A stretch of DNA of 64,000 nucleotides, from assembly GCF_003176895.1 (NCBI RefSeq), contig NZ_QGTD01000001.1, positions 124,001-188,000 of the forward strand, written 5' to 3'. Of this stretch, positions 34,672-43,436 are shown one piece after another. The position numbers and the translations under genes are program-made. This stretch comes from Gracilibacillus dipsosauri (GTDB lineage: Bacteria > Bacillota > Bacilli > Bacillales > Amphibacillaceae). The notes beneath the pieces are model-generated. The model saw only the letters and a list, made by a program, of their open reading frames with translations, had not been told where the DNA came from and ran no database searches. Numbering within the stretch: the stretch's first letter is position 1; the number at the start of each line of letters is the position of its first letter.

Positions 34672-34720
34672 TAGCATTCTCCTGTAAAACCTTTAGTTCT
34701 CATTATACAGGAATAGTGTA

Positions 34721-34798
34721 CGAAAAAAAATATTTTCTGTAAACGGTTGAAAAAAGAATTTTTTTTCGTATAATGGTTGAAGAACGAAAATTTTTTCG
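34721..34798 (+). promoter_or_regulatory. Gluconate operon promoter and operators
   Basis: TTGAAA (34747-34752) and TATAAT (34769-34774) are 16 bp apart. Three related AT palindromes surround them: CGAAAAAAAATATTTT (34721-34736), GAATTTTTTTTCG (34756-34768) and CGAAAATTTTTTCG (34785-34798), which resemble RpiR-type sites. TGTAAACGGTTGAA (34738-34751) is a near-cre sequence overlapping the -35. Confidence 0.7.
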
Positions 34799-34815
34799 AA
34801 AGAGGATTGGTCATC

Positions 34816-35712
34816 ATGCAAATAGGAATGATAGGTTTAGGGAAGATGGGTTATTCATTATCACTAAATTTACTAGATAAAAACTATACGGTCATAGCTC
34901 ACGATATGAATAAAGAAGCACTACAGCAGTTTATTTCAGATGGTGGCGAGTCCGTTTCCACGATAAAAGAACTTGTGCATCGTTTAGAACCACCACGCAC
35001 TGTTTGGATGATGGTTCCAGCAGGAGATGCTACAGAATCCGTATTTCAAGCTTTATTAAATTGCCTTGAAAGCGGTGACCGATTGATTGATGGTGGCAAT
35101 GCTCATTATAAAGATTCGATTAAGCGTGGGGATGCATGTAAAGAAAAGAGCATTTATTTCTTTGATTGCGGGACAAGCGGTGGAGTGGAAGGTGCACGGA
35201 ACGGTGCCTGTATGATGATCGGTGGAGATCAGCAGGAGTTCGATAAGATAAAGTCACTTTTTCAAGACCTTACCGTTAAGGATGGTTACTTATATACTGG
35301 ACCTATTGGAAGCGGTCACTTTTTGAAAATGGTTCATAATGGGATGGAATACGGTATGATGCAAGCCATTGCAGAAGGATTTGACATACTGGAGAAAAGT
35401 CCTTTTTCATACAATTATGAAAAGGTTGCCAAGGTTTGGAATAATGGCTCTGTCATCCGTTCTTGGTTAATGGAACTAACAGAAAAGGCTTTTGAAAAAG
35501 ATCCAAACCTCGAACAAATAAAAGGAATCATGCATTCATCTGGAGAAGGCAAATGGACAGTGGAGACAGCACTCGATTATGAGATGGCGGCACCTGTCAT
35601 TACACTTGCTCTGATGATGCGCTATCGCTCACAAGAAGAGGACACATTTACTGGAAAAGTTGTCGCTGCACTCCGAAATGAATTTGGCGGCCATGCTGTC
35701 ATAGACGCATAA
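34816..35712 (+). CDS. gnd: 6-phosphogluconate dehydrogenase, short (NAD-type) form
   Basis: The protein has an N-terminal Rossmann motif MQIGMIGLGKMGYSLSLNLL, the substrate motifs DGGNAHYKDS and FFDCGTSGGVEGARNG, and the catalytic region GSGHFLKMVHNGMEYGMMQAIAEGF (Lys about 164). The length of 298 residues is the YqeC/GntZ-like short class that usually uses NAD. It oxidatively decarboxylates 6-phosphogluconate to ribulose 5-phosphate. The frame extends to ATG 34777, but that region lies inside the promoter and operators; ATG 34816 is taken. Confidence 0.93.
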   Translation: MQIGMIGLGKMGYSLSLNLLDKNYTVIAHDMNKEALQQFISDGGESVSTIKELVHRLEPPRTVWMMVPAGDATESVFQALLNCLESGDRLIDGGNAHYKDSIKRGDACKEKSIYFFDCGTSGGVEGARNGACMMIGGDQQEFDKIKSLFQDLTVKDGYLYTGPIGSGHFLKMVHNGMEYGMMQAIAEGFDILEKSPFSYNYEKVAKVWNNGSVIRSWLMELTEKAFEKDPNLEQIKGIMHSSGEGKWTVETALDYEMAAPVITLALMMRYRSQEEDTFTGKVVAALRNEFGGHAVIDA

Positions 35713-35774
35713 AGGAGTTTTCCTCGAAAAAAGATCTATGGTGATAAAAATATTAAATAAAGGGTGGTAACCAT

Positions 35775-37118
35775 ATGTCAGATCAGATGTTAATACTTAT
35801 TGCATTAGCAGGAATTTTTCTATTATTATTTCTAGTTATTCGTACGAAATTACACGCTTTCGTTGCCTTATTAGTAGTCAGTTTAATTGTCGGCATCTTG
35901 GCAGGAATGCCTCTTGGTGATGTAGTGGACACGATGGAAAAAGGAATGGGAGGAACCTTAGGCTTTGTTGCTGTTGTTGTCGGTTTAGGTGCTATGTTCG
36001 GGCAAATGCTGGAGGTTTCAGGTGGTGCCGATCGTCTAGCGCGAACAATGATTAATAGGCTTGGAGAAGATAAAGCACAATGGTCTTTAGGAATTACAGG
36101 CTTTCTTGTCGCAATTCCTGTCTTTTTTGATGTTGGATTTATCATTCTTGTTCCCATTGTATACGGTTTAGCAAAGAAAACAGGGAAATCATTATTATAC
36201 TATGGTATTCCTTTACTCGCTGGTTTAGCGGTTACACATAGTTTTATACCGCCAACCCCTGGACCAATTGCGGTTGCAGATTTAGTCGGAGCCGATTTAG
36301 GATGGGTTATTTTGTTCGGTGCACTTGCCGGTATCCCTTCCATGATTATTGCTGGTCCACTATTCGCACGATATATTTCAAAACGACTGCATGTTGTTGT
36401 TCCAGAGTATATGAATATGGAAGAAGTAGAGTATGATCGAGAGTTGCCTAGTTTTCCTTTAATAGCTTCGATCATCTTAACACCGTTATTATTAATTTTA
36501 TGTAATACATTTTCCGATTTCTTTCTAGACGAAGGGAATATTGCGCGTGATATCTTTACATTCTTAGGACACCCTTTTGTCGCTTTAACCATTGCAACAA
36601 TTCTTACCTTTATCTTCTTAGGAACAAAACGTGGTTTCACACGTCAAGAAGTGCAAGATATTGCGAACAAAGGATTAGAGCCTGCAGGGATTATTATATT
36701 AGTAACAGGGGCTGGTGGTGTATTTAAAGAAGTTTTAATTCAATCTGGTGTTGGTGATGTAATTGGAAATATGATGGCTGGTTCTAATCTGCCACCTATC
36801 CTACTAGCATTTTTAATCGCAGCTGCTGTTCGTGTGGCTCAAGGATCTGCAACCGTATCGATGGTAACTGCAGCAGGACTTGTCGCACCATTAATTGATA
36901 TCCTAAATCTCGAAGGTCCAATTTTAGGCTTAATCGTTATTGCAATTGCATCAGGTGCAACAGTATTATCACATGTTAATGACTCTGGTTTTTGGCTAGT
37001 TGGACGATATTTTGGTTTAGATGTTAAGGATACACTAAAATCCTGGACCGTTATGGAAACATTAATCGGTCTTGTCGGTTTATCTGTTGCACTGTTACTA
37101 GGTATTTTTATTTCATAA
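35775..37118 (+). CDS. gntP: Gluconate permease, GntP family
   Basis: The 447-residue protein has about 12-14 membrane segments and GntP family features: the N-terminal segment LIALAGIFLLLFLVIRTKLHAFVALL, FFDVGFIILVPIVYGLAKKTGKSLLYY, HSFIPPTPGPIAVADLVGADLGWVI and VAQGSATVSMVTAAGL, followed by HVNDSGFWLVGRYFGL. It imports gluconate by proton symport. It starts with ATG, 62 bases after gnd, in the same operon. Confidence 0.94.
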   Translation: MSDQMLILIALAGIFLLLFLVIRTKLHAFVALLVVSLIVGILAGMPLGDVVDTMEKGMGGTLGFVAVVVGLGAMFGQMLEVSGGADRLARTMINRLGEDKAQWSLGITGFLVAIPVFFDVGFIILVPIVYGLAKKTGKSLLYYGIPLLAGLAVTHSFIPPTPGPIAVADLVGADLGWVILFGALAGIPSMIIAGPLFARYISKRLHVVVPEYMNMEEVEYDRELPSFPLIASIILTPLLLILCNTFSDFFLDEGNIARDIFTFLGHPFVALTIATILTFIFLGTKRGFTRQEVQDIANKGLEPAGIIILVTGAGGVFKEVLIQSGVGDVIGNMMAGSNLPPILLAFLIAAAVRVAQGSATVSMVTAAGLVAPLIDILNLEGPILGLIVIAIASGATVLSHVNDSGFWLVGRYFGLDVKDTLKSWTVMETLIGLVGLSVALLLGIFIS

Positions 37119-37173
37119 TTTTCAGATGGGCATAGCTTTTTATGCCCATTTTACATAGGAGGGATCTATCAGT

Positions 37174-38715
37174 ATGAGCGATGTTATGATTGGTGTTGAT
37201 ATCGGCACGACAAGTACGAAAGCAGTAGTTTTTGATAAAAACGGAAAGGCATTAAGCAGAGCAGGAGTGGAGTACCCATTATATACTCCAAGACCAGAAG
37301 TTGCAGAGCAAGACCCTGAAGAAATCTTCCAGGCTGTCATAACTGTCATTAAAGATAGTATGAAGCAAGCAAATATTACTGGAGAAAAGGTCCAGTTTAT
37401 TTCTTTTAGTTCGGCCATGCATAGTTTAATGGTCGTGAATCAAGATGGTAAGCCATTAACTAACTCTATTACATGGGCAGATAATCGGAGTTCTTCCTAC
37501 ATGGAGAAAGTAAAGCAAACACTTAATGGGCATCAAATATACTTACGTACTGGAACACCTATTCACCCAATGTCACCTTTTCTGAAATTAATATGGTTAA
37601 AAGCTGAACAGCCTGAATTATTCCAGCCTAGTCATAAATTTATCTCGATAAAAGAGTATATTTTTTATCGGTTATTTGGGCAATATCTTATTGATTATTC
37701 AATTGCTTCTGCAACAGGAATGTTTCATTTAGAGCAATTGGACTGGGATCAAGAAGTGCTGCAATTACTGCAAATAAAGAAGGAACAATTAAGTACTCCA
37801 GTTGCCACCACCCATTCGGTCACAGGACTATATCCACAATATGCAGAAGAACTCGGGATACCTGCTAATCTCCCTTTTATAATTGGTGCAAGTGATGGGG
37901 TATTGTCTAATTTAGGAGTAAATGCGATTGAACCCGGGGTCGTCGCTCTAACCATTGGAACAAGTGGTGCCATTCGTACGGTTACCAATAAGCCTGTTAC
38001 CGATCCAAAAGGAAGAATTTTCTGTTATGCCTTAACAGATAAGCACTGGGTTATTGGTGGCCCTGTCAATAATGGTGGGATGATTTTTCGTTGGTTGAAG
38101 GATGAATTCGGCCATGTAGAAGTAGAAAAGGAAAAACAGACTGGTGAGAGCTCATACGATTTACTTACGTCACTAGCGGAATCCGTTCCACCTGGGTCAG
38201 AAGGGTTGCTTTTCCATCCCTATCTAACAGGAGAACGTGCTCCATTATGGGATGCCAATGCGAGAGGCTCCTTTTTTGGTCTTTCCATGCATCACAAAAA
38301 AGCACATATGGTACGAGCGGTGTTAGAAGGAATTACGATGAATTTATATAGTGTGTTATTAGCATTAGAAGAATTAATTGGGGAACCAAAACGCATTCAG
38401 GCTACTGGGGGGTTTGCACGCTCTCGGTTCTGGCGTCAAATGCTTGCTGACATATTCGGTCAACAAGTGACGGTACCTGAAAGCTTTGAAAGTTCTTGCT
38501 TAGGAGCTGTTGTGTTAGGCATGTACGCACAAAGTGAAATTAATTCATTGGAGGAAGTTGGGAGGATGGTGGGCTCGGTTCATAGCCATCAACCTAACCC
38601 AGATGCAGCAAAAGCTTATCAAGAATTAATGCCGATCTTTATTCGCATCCCTCGTTTATTGGAAAAGGAATATGAAGCAATTTCTCGTGTTCAAAAAAAG
38701 GCTCATGAAACTTAA
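37174..38715 (+). CDS. gntK: Gluconokinase, FGGY family
   Basis: The 513-residue kinase has the N-terminal ATPase-fold motif MIGVDIGTTSTKAVVFD, the substrate loop SITWADNRSS, the ATP-binding motif ALTIGTSGAIR and the late FGGY signature VLEGITMNLYSVLLALEEL...QATGGFARSRFWRQMLADIFGQ. It phosphorylates imported gluconate to 6-phosphogluconate, the substrate of the first gene in the operon. It starts with ATG behind TAGGAGGG and is closed by the terminator at 38741. Confidence 0.94.
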   Translation: MSDVMIGVDIGTTSTKAVVFDKNGKALSRAGVEYPLYTPRPEVAEQDPEEIFQAVITVIKDSMKQANITGEKVQFISFSSAMHSLMVVNQDGKPLTNSITWADNRSSSYMEKVKQTLNGHQIYLRTGTPIHPMSPFLKLIWLKAEQPELFQPSHKFISIKEYIFYRLFGQYLIDYSIASATGMFHLEQLDWDQEVLQLLQIKKEQLSTPVATTHSVTGLYPQYAEELGIPANLPFIIGASDGVLSNLGVNAIEPGVVALTIGTSGAIRTVTNKPVTDPKGRIFCYALTDKHWVIGGPVNNGGMIFRWLKDEFGHVEVEKEKQTGESSYDLLTSLAESVPPGSEGLLFHPYLTGERAPLWDANARGSFFGLSMHHKKAHMVRAVLEGITMNLYSVLLALEELIGEPKRIQATGGFARSRFWRQMLADIFGQQVTVPESFESSCLGAVVLGMYAQSEINSLEEVGRMVGSVHSHQPNPDAAKAYQELMPIFIRIPRLLEKEYEAISRVQKKAHET

Positions 38716-38740
38716 GTCAGTCGAGAAGAGTGAAATTTAT

Positions 38741-38775
38741 AAAAGACTGAAAGATTAGAAATGTTTCAGTCTTTT
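38741..38775 (+). terminator. Terminator of the gluconate operon
   Basis: AAAAGACTGAAA and TTTCAGTCTTTT form a perfect 12-bp stem. It lies 26 bases after the gluconokinase stop codon. Confidence 0.9.
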
Positions 38776-38908
38776 ACCACAATTTTGATGTAACTTTGAC
38801 TGTTTCATACTCTCTATTGAGCGCAAGCTTATCTGTCCATCATTTCATTCAAATAAGTCATGAACGACAGACCAAATACTGCGCGTAATGAGAGTATGCT
38901 AACTTCAT

Positions 38909-39250
38909 TTATCTTGCAACTCCCTTGCAATTATCAATATACTCGCTCCCCCATTCCGTCAACTCATTCATTGTTGGATAGAGCTTCTTCCCTAAATCCG
39001 TTAAAGAATATTCTACTTTTGGAGGAACTTGATTATAAACCTCACGGTGAATAATTCGAAAGTTTTCCAGTTGCCTAAGTTGCTTAGTCAGTGAGGAGTG
39101 CGTTAAGCCATCAAATCTTCTTAATAGTTCGTTGAATCTTACAGGACCGTCTTTTAGATGAAAAATAATCATGAGAGTCCACTTACCTGACAATACCTTC
39201 TGTGCTGTAGTGATCGGGCAAGTTAAATCAGCACTTGTTAATTCAATCAT
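38909..39250 (-). CDS. HxlR family transcriptional regulator
   Basis: The winged-helix protein reads CPITTAQKVLSGKWTLMIIFHLKDGPVRFNELLRRFDGLTHSSLTKQLRQLENFRIIHREVYNQVPPKVEYSLTDLGKKLYPTMNELTEWGSEYI, all hallmarks of HxlR. The conserved Cys before PIT can sense electrophiles in HxlR/HypR/YodB proteins. The frame is open to 39286, but ATG 39250 has GGTGGAG upstream, giving 113 residues. It is divergent from the SDR at 39457, its probable target. Confidence 0.9.
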   Translation of the reverse strand: MIELTSADLTCPITTAQKVLSGKWTLMIIFHLKDGPVRFNELLRRFDGLTHSSLTKQLRQLENFRIIHREVYNQVPPKVEYSLTDLGKKLYPTMNELTEWGSEYIDNCKGVAR

Positions 39251-39361
39251 CAAACTCCACCTCTTCCTTTGCTCTAAATTTCTCATATTATCTCTATTAA
39301 TAATCTTTTTAAAAAAATGTCTGCGTTGGAACGGTTGTGCTCTCTTATTAATATACCATTT

Positions 39362-39387
39362 TATCGTAACGATACAAAAATATCGTA
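39362..39387. promoter_or_regulatory. Probable HxlR operator
   Basis: TATCGT-A-ACGATA (39362-39374) is a perfect short palindrome, followed by a further TATCGTA (39381-39387). It lies midway between the HxlR and SDR genes, where HxlR family proteins bind. Confidence 0.55.
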
Positions 39388-39456
39388 CTATTCAGAATGC
39401 TTATTACCCTTTAATATGGGTTATGCATTAAACCTATTGAAAAAGGAGTAGATAAT

Positions 39457-40239
39457 ATGTCGACGAACGAAGGAAGATTCAATGGTAAAGTTGCTTTGGT
39501 CACAGGGGCAAGTCGTGGGATAGGAGCTGAAATAGCCAAAAAGTTAGCAGCTGGAGGAGCGGAGTTTATAGGCATTCATTACGCCAATAATACAGATACT
39601 GCATTGAAAGTTGTTGATGATATTAAGGCATTGGGTGCAAAGGCTGTGGCTCTACAAGCTGACTTAACCTCTGGTATTTCTGGTGCAAAAAAGCTTTGGG
39701 CTGGATTTGAAGATGCGGCCCGTATGGAATTAGGGACTGTGCACTTGGACATCTTAATTAATAACGCAGGTATTTCACCAGTCATGTCGTTTGAAGAAAC
39801 GCCAACGGAAACGGTGGACGATACGATTAATGTTAACTTTAAGGCTCCTTACTTTATTACTCAAGCAGCTAGCCCGTTTTTGCGGAATGGTGGACGAATC
39901 ATTAACATTTCTACTGGCTTTACACGTGTTGCTGCACCAATGAATACCATTTATGCGGCTTCCAAAGGAGCTATTGACACACTTACTTTGGCATTAGCTC
40001 CACATTTTGCTTCAAAGGGTGTTACGGTTAATGCAGTGGCACCGGGAATTACGGCTACTGATATGAACAAGGAGATGCGCTCCACACCAGAAGGACTTGC
40101 TCAAGCAGCGGCATTTTCTGCATTCTCTAGAGTAGGTACCACGGACGATGTTGCTGATATCGTTGCTTTTATAGCATCTGAGGAAGCACGATGGATCACT
40201 GGCCAAGTTATTGATGCCTCTGGAGGAAGCAGGCTTTAA
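39457..40239 (+). CDS. Short-chain dehydrogenase controlled by HxlR
   Basis: The 260-residue SDR has TGASRGIGAEIA (cofactor), NNAGISP, Ser in NISTGFT and the catalytic YAASK. After strand 2 the sequence GIHYANNTDTA lacks an acidic residue, which favours NADP(H). The C terminus EEARWITGQVIDASGGSRL is typical of FabG-like reductases. Divergence from an HxlR regulator suggests a role in aldehyde or quinone stress, as in other HxlR-SDR pairs; this is inference. Confidence 0.9.
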   Translation: MSTNEGRFNGKVALVTGASRGIGAEIAKKLAAGGAEFIGIHYANNTDTALKVVDDIKALGAKAVALQADLTSGISGAKKLWAGFEDAARMELGTVHLDILINNAGISPVMSFEETPTETVDDTINVNFKAPYFITQAASPFLRNGGRIINISTGFTRVAAPMNTIYAASKGAIDTLTLALAPHFASKGVTVNAVAPGITATDMNKEMRSTPEGLAQAAAFSAFSRVGTTDDVADIVAFIASEEARWITGQVIDASGGSRL

Positions 40240-40372
40240 TAACAAAATGGCCTATCAAAAAAAGCATATGGCGAGATCATGCGTATTAGTTTAGACTAGC
40301 ATGTGTGGTCTCTATTTTTTACATATTGCGATTCAAGATTCGAGTGGAAAGTGGTGAGACCTGCTTAGATTA

Positions 40373-40485
40373 AATTAAGCAATTCACTTGGTACTCCCGA
40401 TGATGGTGCAGTAACTCTTATAGTCATAGAGCATTTTAAACAAGAATTTGAAAGATACATGGAATACAATAATAAAAACGGATGA
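40373..40485. pseudogene. Chimeric scar: S66 peptidase 5' fragment joined to a transposase-like tail
   Basis: On the minus strand 40427-40373 reads MTIRVTAPSSGVPSELLNL, nearly the same as the start of the S66 peptidase at 52089 (MTIGVTAPSSGVPSELHELLN), including matching DNA with one 9-base loss and about three mismatches. From 40426 on the plus strand the frame reads IEHFKQEFERYMEYNNKNG and stops, which resembles the C-terminal YxxYYN end of IS3/IS150-family transposases; that match is weak. The rest of 40240-40608 has no gene. Confidence 0.55.
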
Positions 40486-40497
40486 AGTTGAAATTAA

Positions 40498-40529
40498 AAA
40501 TGAGTCCGGTACAAGACCGAACTCATTTT
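40498..40529. terminator. Bidirectional terminator before the PTS gene end
   Basis: AAATGAGT-CCGGT pairs with ACCG-A-ACTCATTTT across an ACAAG-type loop. It can end the PTS operon coming from the right (stop at 40609) and transcripts from the SDR on the left. Confidence 0.75.
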
Positions 40530-40608
40530 GAGCAAGTTGCCTGACGAAATTACCTTGTCTAACATTTTAGGAGTTATTTCCATAAGGAAGCTTTTCTAGT
40601 TTAATAGG

Positions 40609-42516
40609 TTAAATAATAGAACCCATTTGCTTTGCGTTGTTCCTGTCTTTATCAGATAAAGGTTTTTTCATAAATCCTATTATGAAGCAGGTTATTAAAG
40701 AACCTAAAAGTATACAACCAATGTATAACAATGGTTTATTACATGCGATTGGGATAACAAAAATACCACCATGGGGTGCCTTTAATGAAATATCCAATGC
40801 CATACACGCTGCACCACCTACAGCACCACCGATTATATTCGCAGGAATTATCCTTAGTGGATCCGCTGCAGCAAAAGGAATCGCACCCTCGGTAATAAAA
40901 CTTGCTCCTAATACATAACTAGCTTTTCCAGCTTCTACTTCTTGAATGGTAAATCTATTTTTAAAGATTGATGTCGCCAGTGCAATACCAATTGGAGGTA
41001 CCATTCCTCCGACCATCAAGGCAGCAGATGGCTCAAAAATATTTGCAGCAAACATTGCTAGACCAAATGCCGAAGCCGTCTTATTAATTGGCCCACCCAT
41101 ATCAGAAGCCATCATACCAGCTAACAAAGCGCCTAAAATAGCCGCATTAATTCCAGTGAGACCTTTTAACCAGCCTTCCAAAAATTCATTTAGCATGGAC
41201 ATTGGCGTATTTAATATAAAGAACATAAAGACGCCAACAATTAATGTACTTAATAATGGAACAATTAATACTGAAACTAAACCTTGGAAAGACTTCGGTA
41301 TCTTAGCCATAGACTTTTTAATAAACTTGGCCGCAAAACCACCTACGAATCCAGCAACCATTCCTCCAAGAAACCCTGACCCACCTATGCTGGCCATCAT
41401 CCCACCAATCATCGCAGGGGCAAGACCTTGTTTGTCTGCAATACTGTACCCAATAAATCCGGCTAAAATGGGAACCATTAATGCAAATGCTGCATCCCCG
41501 CCAGCCTGACTAAAGAAAGCGGCGATTACATTATATTGATCACTCTCGGGATTTGAAGCATTAATACCGAACATGAAAGAAATAGCGATAAATATCCCAC
41601 CAACAACCACGAAGGGAATCATGTATGAAACCCCACTCATAATATGCTTATAAAAATTCAACCCCGATTTTTCCTCTGGTTCTGATTGCATCTCTTCTTC
41701 CACTACGTTTTTCTCAACAGTATTTTCTTTTATATCATAGGACAAGGCTTGCTCAATTAATTGATCAGCTTGATTGATTGCTTTTTTTACAGGCACATCT
41801 ACAAATTGCTTACCTTGTAAAACAGAAGTATCAACCCGCACATCGTGTGCTACCACGATGGCATCTGCGTTTTGAATATCAGCTGCAGTAAGTCGATTCT
41901 CTGGACCATTAGAACCATTTGTTTGAATTTTAACTTTCATACCACGACTTTTTGCAGCATCTTTCAATGACTCCGCAGCCATATACGTATGGGCAATCCC
42001 TGTCATACATGCCGTAATCCCAATTAAATATTTTCCAGATCCCGTTTCTTCCTTTTTATCTGCTACCTGTTGTTTTTCTTGTTCCTGAATAACTTTAATT
42101 ACTTCATCTTGAGATGTAGCCAAAACTAGCTTCGCTCTAAATATTTCATTCATTAAGAAAGTCGACAGCTTGGACAAAAGTGACAAATGCTCATTTGATG
42201 CGTTTTCCGGTGCTGCAATCATAAAGATTAAATTTGTATGCTGCCCACCGTAATCAATTCCTTGTAGCTTCCTTCCCATTACAATAGTAGGCTTATTTAC
42301 AGATTTACTTTTAGCATGTGGGATGGCTACACCATATCCAACAGCAGTTGAAATTTCATTCTCTCTTTTGTAAATTGCTTTTTTAAATTGCTCTGAGTCA
42401 TTTATAAGCTGATTACTAGCTAGTTTATCTACTAACTCATCAATAACATCTGCTTGATTATCCCCTTCAAGATTTAAAATAATATTATCATGGGTTATAA
42501 TATCCACGAGTTTCAT
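40609..42516 (-). CDS. Fructose-family PTS transporter, EIIABC fusion
   Basis: The protein has EIIA-Fru (about 1-145) with the phospho-His in AVGYGVAIPHAKSKS, EIIB-Fru (about 160-255) with the active Cys in YLIGITACMTGIAHTYMAAESL, and EIIC (about 290-625) with many membrane segments and GGPINKTASAFGLAMF. The frame is open to 42546, but ATG 42516 follows GGAGG at seven bases, giving 635 residues. It imports and phosphorylates a ketose or related sugar. It is the third gene of the regulator-aldolase-PTS operon. No 1-phosphofructokinase is present, so the sugar may not be fructose. Confidence 0.92.
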   Translation of the reverse strand: MKLVDIITHDNIILNLEGDNQADVIDELVDKLASNQLINDSEQFKKAIYKRENEISTAVGYGVAIPHAKSKSVNKPTIVMGRKLQGIDYGGQHTNLIFMIAAPENASNEHLSLLSKLSTFLMNEIFRAKLVLATSQDEVIKVIQEQEKQQVADKKEETGSGKYLIGITACMTGIAHTYMAAESLKDAAKSRGMKVKIQTNGSNGPENRLTAADIQNADAIVVAHDVRVDTSVLQGKQFVDVPVKKAINQADQLIEQALSYDIKENTVEKNVVEEEMQSEPEEKSGLNFYKHIMSGVSYMIPFVVVGGIFIAISFMFGINASNPESDQYNVIAAFFSQAGGDAAFALMVPILAGFIGYSIADKQGLAPAMIGGMMASIGGSGFLGGMVAGFVGGFAAKFIKKSMAKIPKSFQGLVSVLIVPLLSTLIVGVFMFFILNTPMSMLNEFLEGWLKGLTGINAAILGALLAGMMASDMGGPINKTASAFGLAMFAANIFEPSAALMVGGMVPPIGIALATSIFKNRFTIQEVEAGKASYVLGASFITEGAIPFAAADPLRIIPANIIGGAVGGAACMALDISLKAPHGGIFVIPIACNKPLLYIGCILLGSLITCFIIGFMKKPLSDKDRNNAKQMGSII

Positions 42517-42546
42517 TATATTCCCTCCTAGCTTCCTAGTAATCAA

Positions 42547-43416
42547 TTAACTAAAATAAAGATGTGCTTTATTTGTTGAGTTAAATAGATCCATTTTTTG
42601 CTTTACCACTTTTTGGGCAGCTTTTCGGGCACTTGGCATAATGACATCAGGCTCATAAGCCTCCTGTTGCTCCGTAAGGAAACGACGCATCTCCCCGAAG
42701 AAAGCACTTTTCATATCCGTTGATAAATTAATCTTTGCTATACCGTGAAGATAGGTTTGGGAAATCTCCTCATCTTTATTATCACTTCCTCCATGAAGAA
42801 CAAGAGGAATGCCTACCCTATGATTAATTTCCTCAAGCAAATCCAACCTTAGTTTCGGTTTTCCAGCATGTTTGTATTGACCATGTGATGTCCCAATGGC
42901 TACAGCCAATGTATCTATGCCTGTTTCTTCAACAAACCTCTTTGCATCCTCTGGATCGGTATATAATATTTCATCCGCACCGCCCTCAGAGCTTCCTTCA
43001 TTGGATCCGATTGTTCCTAATTCAGCCTCTACTGATACGTTCACATCATGCGCAATTTTGACAACTTCTTTTGTAATGGATATATTATCCTCAAAAGAAG
43101 CGTGTGAGGCATCAATCATTACGGAGGTGTAACCATTCCTGATAGCTCTCATAACATCCTTTACAGATGAACCGTGATCTAGGTGAATAGCCATAGGTAC
43201 TTTTGTGTTTCTGCATTTTTCTCTAACATATGCTATAAATTCATCACCAACTAACTCAATCTCGTTCGGATGAATTTGGATAATGGCTGGTGCATTTTTC
43301 TCTTCCGCAGCTTCGATTACAACTCTTACAAACTCACTGTTCGCAACATTAAAAGAACCTACCGCAAAATTATGTTTATACGCTACCTTTAATAGTTCCT
43401 TCATATTCATTAACAT
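42547..43416 (-). CDS. Class II ketose-bisphosphate aldolase
   Basis: The 289-residue protein is of the FbaA/GatY/KbaY family. It has the zinc and substrate residues in MAIHLDHGSS (Asp-His), SVEAELGTIGSNEG, VAIGTSHGQYK (His) and PLVLHGGSDNKDEEI (His), then INLSTDM. It cleaves a ketose 1,6-bisphosphate or possibly a ketose 1-phosphate to dihydroxyacetone phosphate and an aldehyde. It lies between the PRD regulator and the PTS gene. The absence of a sugar-phosphate kinase leaves the true substrate open. Confidence 0.92.
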   Translation of the reverse strand: MLMNMKELLKVAYKHNFAVGSFNVANSEFVRVVIEAAEEKNAPAIIQIHPNEIELVGDEFIAYVREKCRNTKVPMAIHLDHGSSVKDVMRAIRNGYTSVMIDASHASFEDNISITKEVVKIAHDVNVSVEAELGTIGSNEGSSEGGADEILYTDPEDAKRFVEETGIDTLAVAIGTSHGQYKHAGKPKLRLDLLEEINHRVGIPLVLHGGSDNKDEEISQTYLHGIAKINLSTDMKSAFFGEMRRFLTEQQEAYEPDVIMPSARKAAQKVVKQKMDLFNSTNKAHLYFS

Positions 43417-43436
43417 TCAAATCTCTCCTTTTTCTT

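Noticed and set aside
36200-36640. A 146-codon frame antisense to gntP
   Set aside because: Shadow of the permease gene, with no own ribosome binding site.
40946-41509. A 187-codon frame antisense to the PTS EIIC domain
   Set aside because: Proline- and isoleucine-rich shadow of membrane-segment codons in the true gene.
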